Both the position numbers and the translations under genes were made by a program. From assembly GCF_030694375.1 (NCBI RefSeq), contig NZ_JAUXYL010000041.1, positions 186,001 to 250,000 on the forward strand: a stretch of 64,000 bases of DNA, read 5' to 3'. How positions within the stretch are numbered: position 1 is the first letter of the stretch; every line of letters starts with the position of its first letter. The notes below the pieces were generated by a model that saw nothing but the letters and a program-made list of their open reading frames with translations, was not told the origin of the DNA and did not search any database. Below are positions 35,726 to 44,100 of the stretch, one piece after another. The stretch comes from Algoriphagus sp. (lineage in GTDB: Bacteria > Bacteroidota > Bacteroidia > Cytophagales > Cyclobacteriaceae).

Positions 35726-38542
35726 ATGAAATTACTCTTTTCATCCCTTCTTTTGGTTGCCATCACTTTTGCTTCTCAGGCCCAATCCAAACTTACTATT
35801 CGGGGAACGGTGAAAGACACCACAAATCTCCCGCTCGACTACACCTCTGTACTTCTTCTTAGCCCAAAAGACTCCGCTTTGGTGGCCTATACCTTGACTA
35901 ATAAATCCGGAGAATACCTATTCAAAAACGTAGATCGGCAGCCACTCCTCATCAAAGCCACCTATATGGGCTACCTACCCATCCAAAAGGAATTGGTACT
36001 GCCTGAGACAGATGTCTTGGAAGTAGAAGAGATTCGCTTAATGCCCATCCTACAGGAACTGTACGAGGTGGTGGTGAAAGCCGCAAAAGCACCGTTGATG
36101 ATGCGTGGAGATACGCTTGAATATGATGCCAGCAAATTCAAAGTGCCACCCGGAGCGACCTTGGAAGAACTGCTCCGCAAGCTGCCGGGGATACAAATCG
36201 ACAAGGATGGAAATATTGTAGCTCAAGGTCAACAAGTGCAGAAGGTGACAGTGGATGGAAGGCGTTTTTTTGGCGGAAATACAAAAATGGCTACACAAAA
36301 TCTGAATGCAGAGTCCATAAGCAAGCTTCAGCTATACGACGACAAATCAGAACAGTCCAAACTTACAGGAGTGGATGATGGAGTGAAGGAAAAAACATTA
36401 AACGTTGAGCTGAAGGAGGAAGCAAAAAAAGGAGGTTTTGGTAAGGTATCTGCGGCGGGAGGCACCGACGGGAGATATTCTACAAATGCCTCTTACAATA
36501 AGTTTGACAAAGTAAACCAATTTTCAATCATCGGCTATGGCAATAATGTCAACCAAACAGGTTTGAGCTTTGATGACCTGCAGGAGTTTAGGGGTAGCAG
36601 TGCATTCCAATTTGGCGATACGGGAGATTTCGGTTTTAATGGCAGTGGGGGAATAAATTACATTACTTTTTCAGGAGGGGACCGCGAAGAATCATTTGAG
36701 ATCCCCTTCAACAACCTCAGCTCAGGCTTCTCCAATAATGAAGCTATAGGAGTTAATTTCAACCGCCTGAAGAACAAAAAGGATTTCAGCGGCAACTATT
36801 TCTATAGCCACAGTGACCAAATCATAGAGAGCTTCAATAGCAGAACCAACTTCCTTCAGGACAATTCCTCCTTCAGTTCCACCGACCAAAGTTTACAAAA
36901 CAATGTGGCAGGTCACCATCGGGCAAATCTTCGTTTTCAAAACGAACTAGACAGCGCCAACACCATCACCATCAATGCAAAGGGAAGGCTAAGTTCACTC
37001 AATACCTCATTGGGAAGCCTTCAGGAGCTGATACGCAGTAGCACTGAGCAAAGCCAAATGGAACGTGACAACCGATCGAATAAATGGTCTGGCGCTTTTC
37101 AGGGTACTGCAATCTATAGGCATAAATTCGAAAAAAGCGGAAGAAACTTTGCCGCTAGCCTTAGCAATACTTATAGCAAGGCAGACCAAGATGGCATCCA
37201 AAAATCCGTCGTAGACCTTGTTAACTCCACAGACCCTAATACCTACTTTAGAAATTTGGACCAATTGAACCAAGCATTGAATACTAATAACACGATCAAG
37301 TCAAGCTTGCTTTATGTCGAACCTATCAAAAAAATCTTTTTTTGGGAAACGTTCTACAATTTCAGCCAATCAAAGAGCGAGACAGACCGAAAAGTATTCG
37401 ATGTGGAGGCAAGTGATACCCGCGAGCTTAATCCTGATCTTAGTCGGTTTTTTGACAATACAATTACTTACAACAGATTGGGTTCCAGTATCCGATATGC
37501 CAACAAAGGCTCTAACCTAAGTGTGGGATTAGCCGCCTCAAACTACCGATTGAACGGGCAATTTTCAGTAGAAAAAAAGAGTGAGATTCTGGGCACCGTG
37601 GACAAAAACTACCTGAACTTCACCCCTAACGTTTCTTACTGGAAAACAATGAAGGGCAACAAGCGCATCAACGCAGGCTATGCCATGGGGGTCACTCCAC
37701 CAAATATTGCCGATCTACAGCCATTCAAGGACATTGCCAACCCACTGTATATCCGGGAAGGAAATCCCGATTTACAGCCCGAAGTAACCCATTCTTTCAA
37801 TACAGGTTACAACATGTATGATCCGGCTACCTTTATAAATTTCCAGTTTTCATTGAATTCCACATTCTATCAGAGCCAAGTAGTCCAAAACCAATCCATA
37901 GACCCTGAAACTTTTGTCACTTCCTTTAAGGCAGGAAATGTTTCCGGTGGACAGCGCTACTTTTCTTATATAGGTTTCGGGTTTCCTATCGTGAAAACCA
38001 AATTTAATGCATACCTAACTGCAAACCCATCCTATACTAAAAGCCTCGCCCTAATCAACTCCATCGAGACAGAAACAAATACCTTGAGCCATAACGTTGG
38101 GGTAAATTTAGACTTGACCCCAATCGAATGGCTCAGTCTATATGCCGGTACATCATTCCGTCTGAGCAAAACCAAATACGAACAGAATCCCTCCCAGAAC
38201 CAGGACATTGTTAATTTGAGTGCATATACGAATATGAATGTGAAGCTTCCCAAAGATTTCTATTTTGATATGAAATTCAACTACAACCGATTTGAAAACG
38301 AAAGTTTTGGATTTAGCCAGGAAGTTCCCATTCTAAATGCATTTATCTATAAACTTATCGGGGAAGCTAAAAAATGGGAAGTCAGGCTCTCTGCCTATGA
38401 TGTCTTCAAGCAAAATCAAACTATCAGCCAGTTTGCGGGTCAAAACTTCGTATCCACAGGACGTATTGAAACTTTGTCAAGATATTTCCTACTCGGAGTG
38501 ACCTATAATATGCGGGGAGTAGAAGTGAAAAGCAGAAGATAA
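35726..38542 (+). CDS. TonB-receptor-like outer-membrane beta-barrel protein (CarboxypepD_reg + OMP_b-brl_3)
   Basis: 938 aa from the ATG at 35726 (MKLLFSSLLLVAITFASQAQ signal peptide); an upstream frame adds 22 unlikely residues. Residues about 22-110 are a carboxypeptidase-regulatory-like Ig domain (RGTVKDTTNLPLDYTSVLLL). About 125-240 are a plug-like domain with LEELLRKLPGIQIDKDGNIVAQGQ and TVDGRRFFGG. The rest is a large beta-barrel rich in aromatic and Asn/Ser residues. It is not a SusC: no partner SusD is present. Its partner is the GLPGLI gene 29 bp downstream, a common Bacteroidota pairing of unknown function. Confidence 0.85.
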   Translation: MKLLFSSLLLVAITFASQAQSKLTIRGTVKDTTNLPLDYTSVLLLSPKDSALVAYTLTNKSGEYLFKNVDRQPLLIKATYMGYLPIQKELVLPETDVLEVEEIRLMPILQELYEVVVKAAKAPLMMRGDTLEYDASKFKVPPGATLEELLRKLPGIQIDKDGNIVAQGQQVQKVTVDGRRFFGGNTKMATQNLNAESISKLQLYDDKSEQSKLTGVDDGVKEKTLNVELKEEAKKGGFGKVSAAGGTDGRYSTNASYNKFDKVNQFSIIGYGNNVNQTGLSFDDLQEFRGSSAFQFGDTGDFGFNGSGGINYITFSGGDREESFEIPFNNLSSGFSNNEAIGVNFNRLKNKKDFSGNYFYSHSDQIIESFNSRTNFLQDNSSFSSTDQSLQNNVAGHHRANLRFQNELDSANTITINAKGRLSSLNTSLGSLQELIRSSTEQSQMERDNRSNKWSGAFQGTAIYRHKFEKSGRNFAASLSNTYSKADQDGIQKSVVDLVNSTDPNTYFRNLDQLNQALNTNNTIKSSLLYVEPIKKIFFWETFYNFSQSKSETDRKVFDVEASDTRELNPDLSRFFDNTITYNRLGSSIRYANKGSNLSVGLAASNYRLNGQFSVEKKSEILGTVDKNYLNFTPNVSYWKTMKGNKRINAGYAMGVTPPNIADLQPFKDIANPLYIREGNPDLQPEVTHSFNTGYNMYDPATFINFQFSLNSTFYQSQVVQNQSIDPETFVTSFKAGNVSGGQRYFSYIGFGFPIVKTKFNAYLTANPSYTKSLALINSIETETNTLSHNVGVNLDLTPIEWLSLYAGTSFRLSKTKYEQNPSQNQDIVNLSAYTNMNVKLPKDFYFDMKFNYNRFENESFGFSQEVPILNAFIYKLIGEAKKWEVRLSAYDVFKQNQTISQFAGQNFVSTGRIETLSRYFLLGVTYNMRGVEVKSRR

Positions 38543-38571
38543 TCTATACAAGCAAGTCAACCTAAACAGTA

Positions 38572-39315
38572 ATGAAATTAAAACTTTTAAATATCCTTGT
38601 GCTGATCCTAATTACCACAGGACTTAGAGCCCAAAATATAGTAGGTGAGGTGGAATACCGCTATAAGATTTTCTATGATAAAATCTATTCGAGTTTGCCT
38701 CACCTTACCCAACAGGAACGGGACAGAATTCTACTCACTTGGAATAATCCTGAAGGCTACAGCACCCGGATGAAACTGCAGTTTTGGCCGGAAAAAAGTC
38801 TTTACACTTACGGTGAACCCTATGAAGTACGGAGCTACTCTTGGCAAGTGCAAGACTATTTCATTGAAAATAATCTAAATGATCAGACCTATCTGAAGTA
38901 CATGGATCAAATGGGCAAAACCTATATAGTCCGTGACAGCCTAAATGCTCCAAAATGGCGAGTAATGAACGAAATACGGGATATTCTTGGGCACATGTGC
39001 ATGAAAGCCGTGAGTGAAGACCCCATCAAAGGCCAAAAGATCACGGCTTGGTTTGCCTCGGATATTCCCGTTCCAATCGGTCCTGAGGAACAATTCGGGC
39101 TTCCAGGTTTAATTTTAGCCTATGACATCAACGACGGGATGCTTATCGTGGAAGCAGAGAAAATTACTTTCGGGGAACCGGAGCAAATCATCACCCTGCC
39201 AAAAAAAATGAAAGGGAGAGAGTTATCGGGCTCTGCATACCAGGACATAGTCAAAAAATTTATCCAGACTTCTGTCGAAACCAAGCGAGCTTGGATGTGG
39301 GAAATAAGATATTGA
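38572..39315 (+). CDS. GLPGLI family secreted protein
   Basis: 247 aa. Signal peptide up to about residue 20 (GLRAQ). The defining motif EEQFGLPGLILAYDIND lies near 178-194, preceded by AWFASDIPVPIGP, the usual GLPGLI context. The function of the family is unknown; it commonly follows an OMP beta-barrel gene, as here. The end lies 46 bp before a decayed rsmG fragment. Confidence 0.87.
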   Translation: MKLKLLNILVLILITTGLRAQNIVGEVEYRYKIFYDKIYSSLPHLTQQERDRILLTWNNPEGYSTRMKLQFWPEKSLYTYGEPYEVRSYSWQVQDYFIENNLNDQTYLKYMDQMGKTYIVRDSLNAPKWRVMNEIRDILGHMCMKAVSEDPIKGQKITAWFASDIPVPIGPEEQFGLPGLILAYDINDGMLIVEAEKITFGEPEQIITLPKKMKGRELSGSAYQDIVKKFIQTSVETKRAWMWEIRY

Positions 39316-39361
39316 GAAAGAGTGTAGTAAGCTGGTAAGTAAAAGGGATGAAAATTCCCAG

Positions 39362-39418
39362 GATAAATTTTTTGAGACTAAAAAGATGGTTTGTACGCCT
39401 TGGTAGGATAAAAGGTAA
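39362..39418 (+). pseudogene. Decayed copy of the rsmG 3' end
   Basis: Aligned codon by codon with 34838-34894, 42 of 57 bases match. The reading is DKFFETKKMVCTPW, a stop, then DKR and stop, against EDFFQTKKVVYMPWEDKR and stop in rsmG. The bases just upstream (39323-39340) still resemble the preceding rsmG codons. The OMP/GLPGLI pair therefore lies between rsmG and a duplicate of its tail. Confidence 0.75.
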
Positions 39419-39434
39419 TAAAGTGTATTTTGAG

Positions 39435-39513
39435 AGATACAGTTTTTAGGCAATACTGCATCTTCCAGGATACAATTTTTGGGTATAACTGTATCTTCTA
39501 TCATACAATTTTG
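39435..39513. repeat. 33-bp tandem repeat array (2.4 units)
   Basis: Units 39435-39467 and 39468-39500 share 25 of 33 bases, and a third unit is cut after about 13 bases. Each unit carries GATACA near its start and a TGTATC-like word near its end, so each can form a small hairpin. The minus strand of the array happens to code an 11-residue repeat (EDTVIPKNC/EDAVLPKNC), which follows from the 33-bp period and is not evidence of a gene. Confidence 0.75.
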
Positions 39514-39746
39514 AAATTTTTATTTGTGTATTTCCGCTTTCTCACAAAAACCAAACTTTATTAATGTCCACCTCCACTCCCATCATTAACCAAGGATCCG
39601 GTGGTCAAGCGAAGTCGAGGCCATTTTGATTTACCGGTATCGTTGCGGATAATCTTATTTTTTCTTCCGACGATCTGGAAATAGGCTGGGGAAGAAAGCT
39701 ACCGCTATTTTTACTTGGTTTCTTATATTGAAATCACGGATTAGAA

Positions 39747-39834
39747 CTTGTACAATTTCAAAGTAAACCTTGTACAATTTCAAAATAAAGCTTGTACATT
39801 TTCAAAGTAACCCTTGTACATTTTCAAAATAAGA
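39747..39834 (+). repeat. Four phased 22-bp repeats upstream of the ATPase gene
   Basis: Four units begin at 39747, 39769, 39791 and 39813, exactly 22 bp apart, with no spacers. The shared core is CTTGTACA(A/T)TTTCAAA(G/A)TAA and each unit contains the palindrome TGTACA. The last unit ends 16 bp before the ATG at 39851. The roughly two-turn spacing would place identical protein contacts on one DNA face, as in operators or iterons. The rest of 39316-39850 holds the rsmG remnant, the 33-bp array, and no gene. Confidence 0.8.
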
Positions 39835-39850
39835 CGTTCTTTTGTAGCAA

Positions 39851-41017
39851 ATGAATGTAATCAATAGACACATTTACAAGGCTATACGGGAATACCAAGG
39901 CAAATACCCGATTCTGGCTCTGACAGGTCCAAGACAGTCGGGGAAGACTACCCTATTGAAACAACTCTTCCCGGATTACCGCTACGTCAGTCTGGAAAAT
40001 CCGGATTCCCGTGATTTTGCCCTCAAGGATCCCAATGGATTTTTGGCTGAATACAATGACCAAATGATCTTTGATGAAGTTCAACAGGCTCCGGCAATTT
40101 TCTCCTACCTCCAAACTTTGGTAGACAGCCGACCTGACCGGATGGGTGGATTTATTCTTTCCGGATCCCAAAATTTCCACCTGATGGAGCGAATCACTCA
40201 AAGTCTAGCAGGAAGAGTCGCGCTATTCAAGCTGTTTCCACTGGATATTCAGGAACTGGAGGACGCGAATTTGCTTGCTGAAGATCCTTTTGACCAGTTG
40301 ATTCACGGATTTTATCCTGCGCTCTATGACCGTAAGATCTCTCCGGGGGTTTTCTATTCCAATTATGTACAGACCTATGTGAATCGTGATGTAACGGAAC
40401 TCATGACCGTGAAAGATTTGAGACAATTTCAAAATTTCTTGAGTCTTTGTGCCGCACGGGCAGGCCAACTTCTGAACTTGAGCGCATTGGCAAATGAAAC
40501 TGGAATATCCCAGCCAACTGCAAAATCCTGGCTCTCCGCACTTGAATCCAGCTACATTACATTCCAACTTTATCCTTTTCACAAAAATTTCAGCAAGCGG
40601 GTAGTCAAAACTCCAAAGCTCTATTTCTATGACACAGGTTTATTGGCCTATCTACTAAAAATTAAATCCAGAGAAACTCTCCTGACCCATCCTGTCAAAG
40701 GAGCTTTGTTTGAAAACATGATCGTTGCTGAATTTCACAAGCAGATGCACCATGGGTACCGAGATGAAAGACCTTGGTTTTGGAGAGATAATCATGGAGA
40801 TGAGGTGGACCTTTTATTGGATCAAGGGTTAAGCCTGGACATCTTTGAAATCAAAGCCAGTGAAACCATTTTGACCAAAAATTTTGATGGGTTGTCAAAG
40901 TTTGAAGGCATTTCAGATCTTCCTATTTCTAAAAAGGGATTGGTCTATGCCGGAGATCTCAATCAAAAAAGATCCTATGGTCAAGTGATTTCTTGGAAAG
41001 ATTTTCCTGAATTCTGA
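39851..41017 (+). CDS. AAA ATPase with DUF4143 (AAA_14)
   Basis: 388 aa. Walker A is GPRQSGKT (residues 26-33); Walker B-like is MIFDEVQ near 75; GGFILSGSQNF is the sensor-like block. A winged-helix-like middle (ISQPTAKSWLSALES near 216) leads to the C-terminal DUF4143 domain. The end has a PD-(D/E)xK-like core: DEVD with Asp320, then Glu333-Ile-Lys335 in IFEIKAS. The family is widespread and poorly understood; nuclease or DNA-binding action is possible but unproven. The gene is monocistronic and preceded by four direct repeats that may be its operator. Confidence 0.87.
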   Translation: MNVINRHIYKAIREYQGKYPILALTGPRQSGKTTLLKQLFPDYRYVSLENPDSRDFALKDPNGFLAEYNDQMIFDEVQQAPAIFSYLQTLVDSRPDRMGGFILSGSQNFHLMERITQSLAGRVALFKLFPLDIQELEDANLLAEDPFDQLIHGFYPALYDRKISPGVFYSNYVQTYVNRDVTELMTVKDLRQFQNFLSLCAARAGQLLNLSALANETGISQPTAKSWLSALESSYITFQLYPFHKNFSKRVVKTPKLYFYDTGLLAYLLKIKSRETLLTHPVKGALFENMIVAEFHKQMHHGYRDERPWFWRDNHGDEVDLLLDQGLSLDIFEIKASETILTKNFDGLSKFEGISDLPISKKGLVYAGDLNQKRSYGQVISWKDFPEF

Positions 41018-41171
41018 TCAAAAAGTCTGAAGTCTCTGTTTGGCAAGAGAATAACAAAACTCTACCAATTGATCAGGACTTCGGACTTTTCTTTTCTCTG
41101 ACAATTACCTCCGCAGACTTACTTTCTTTAAAGGAATTGCCCTAATTTGAAGCTTCAATTCCATTTGAGCT

Positions 41172-44100
41172 ATGTATATTATTTTTGATACCGAGACCAC
41201 CGGCTTACCCCGGGATTACAATGCCCCCATGTCCGATGTGGACAATTGGCCGCGTCTCGTACAGATCGCCTGGCAACTTCACAATGCAAAGGGTAAGCTA
41301 CTTTCCAACCACAATTACATCATTCGGCCTGAAGGCTTTACCATTCCATATAATGCTGAGAAAGTCCATGGCATTTCCACCAAACGCGCTTTGGCGGAAG
41401 GCCATGACCTGAAAGAAATCCTTCAAGTCTTCCGCGAAGACGTGGTCCAAGCCAAATACCTGGTAGGTCACAATATTGGTTTTGACATCAATGTCGTGGG
41501 ATCGGAATTTCTCCGATCTGAGTTAGTCATGCCTTTAGGTGATAAGAAAGAACTCGATACCAAGGATATTTCAACTGAATTCTGTGCGCTTCCAGGAGGA
41601 AGAGGTGGCAAATTTAAGTGGCCGACCCTGACCGAACTGCACCAAAAACTATTCGGAAAGGGATTCGGAGATGCGCACGATGCCGCTTACGATGTGGACG
41701 CAACGGCTCGTTGTTTTTTCGGATTGATCACTCAGGGGATCCAGTCTCCCGAGCCGGGCATCTCCGTAGCTGAAGTCATTTACGAGACTCCACAACTGGC
41801 AGAAGCCAACTTTGTCCAGGTAAAAGATGCCACAAAAACAAACGCCAAAGATGTCCTGAAGCAAGCGGGAAAAGCTGACATCTCCGATCTGGCTGATGTA
41901 TCTTTCACTCATCTTCATGTCCATACGCAGTACTCTGTCCTGCAGGCGACCTCGGAGATTCCAGTTTTGATCGCCAGAGCAAAAGCACTCGGCATGCCTG
42001 CCATTGCAATGACCGATCATGGAAATATGATGGGCGCGTTCAACTTCGTCAAGGAGGCCATGAGCAAGGAAATCAAGCCAATCTTAGGCTGCGAATTTAA
42101 CCTCTGCCGTGACCGAAAAAACAAAAGCAATAAAGACGACGGCTACCAAACGGTGCTTTTAGCCAAGAACAAAGCAGGCTATCACAACCTAGCCAAATTG
42201 TCTTCCTATGCCAATATCCAAGGCTTCTATTATTTGCCCCGAATTGACAAGGAGCTTCTCCTCCAGTACAAAGGCGATCTGATCGCTACCACAGGAGGAC
42301 TTTGGGGAGAGATTCCATTTTTGATTTTGAATGTGGGAGAGACTCAGGCAGAGGAAGCATTTGTTTGGTGGAAAGAACAGTTTGGAGACGACTTTTATGT
42401 CGAGCTTTCCCGTCATGGCGTCCCTGAAGAAGAAAAAGTCAACGAAGTGCTCCTGGATTTTGCTAGAAAATATGATGTAAAATATTTCGCTGCCAATAAC
42501 TCTTACTACACTGACAAAAGCGATGCGCAGGCTCACGACGTCCTACTCTGCGTCAAAGACGGCGAACTTTTCGACAAACCCAAAAAATACATCGGTAAGC
42601 GAGGAAGAGAATTTCGATACGGATTTCCCAATGACGAATTCTACCTCAAAACACCGGAGGAAATGAAAAAACTCTTTGCGGATTTGCCGGAGGCCATTGT
42701 CTGCACACAGGAGATTGTAGACAAGATAGAATCCTACAAACTTGCCAGAGAGGTTTTGCTGCCCAAGTTTAGCATCCCGGAAGAATTTCTCCATGAAGAA
42801 GATCTAGCAGACGGAGGCAAGCGGGGTGAAAATGCTTATCTGAGACACCTGACCTATGAAGGTGCCCAAAAACGCTACCCTGAGATTACCACAGAGATTC
42901 AGGAGCGATTGGATTTTGAGCTGGCAACAATACAAAATACCGGTTACCCGGGTTACTTCTTGATCGTACAGGATTTCATTGCGGAGGCAAGAAAAATGGG
43001 GGTATCCGTAGGGCCCGGCCGTGGATCCGCCGCAGGTTCCGCAGTTGCCTATTGCACGGGTATCACCAATATTGACCCGATCGCCTACAACCTTCTATTC
43101 GAACGTTTCCTGAATCCAGACCGGGTTTCACTTCCCGATATTGATATTGACTTTGATGATGAAGGCCGACAATCGGTGATCGACTATGTGATCAAGAAAT
43201 ATGGTGCCAACCAAGTCGCACAGATCATCACCTACGGTACGATGGCAGCCAAATCTGCGATTCGGGATACCGCACGGGTACTTAACCTACCGCTAGCGGA
43301 AGCAGGCAGACTGGCCAATCTCGTCCCAGACATCAAGCTCAAATCGCTTTTTAGCCTTCAGGGTAACCGGGCAGCCATCGCAGACAAGCTGAAAGATCAA
43401 GCCGACATGATTGCCAAAGCAGACGAACTGATCCGGATTTCAAAAGGACAGGACGAATCTGCCAAGACAATCAATCAGGCCGCCATGCTGGAAGGATCCG
43501 TGCGAAATCTTGGAATACATGCCTGCGGAGTGATCATCACTCCTGATGACATCACCAACTTTGTCCCGGTCGCTTTGGCCAAGGATTCAGACATGGTCTG
43601 CACGCAGTTTGACAACTCGGTCGTGGAATCTGCCGGCTTGCTGAAAATGGACTTTTTGGGTTTGAAAACCCTCACTTTGATCAAGGATGCGATCAAAATC
43701 GTCAAAGAACGACACGGAATCCAGCTCGATGCAGATGAATTTGACATCGAGGATGCTAAAACGTACGAGCTTTTCCAACGCGGAGAGACCGTTGGTATTT
43801 TCCAATATGAATCTGCCGGCATGCAGAAATACATGCGCGAACTCAAGCCGACCGTATTTGCGGATTTGATTGCGATGAACGCGCTGTATCGTCCGGGACC
43901 GATTGCTTATATCCCGTCATTTGTGCGAAGGAAGCACGGCACCGAGCCAATCACTTATGACTTGGATGACATGCAGGAATACCTGGAGGAAACTTACGGG
44001 ATTACCGTCTACCAGGAACAGGTGATGCTTTTGTCCCAAAAACTCGCAGGATTCACCAAAGGTGAAGCAGACGTCTTGCGAAAGGCAATGGGTAAAAAGC

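Noticed and set aside
39747..39834. CRISPR array
   Set aside because: The units are directly abutting with no spacers and no cas genes are present.
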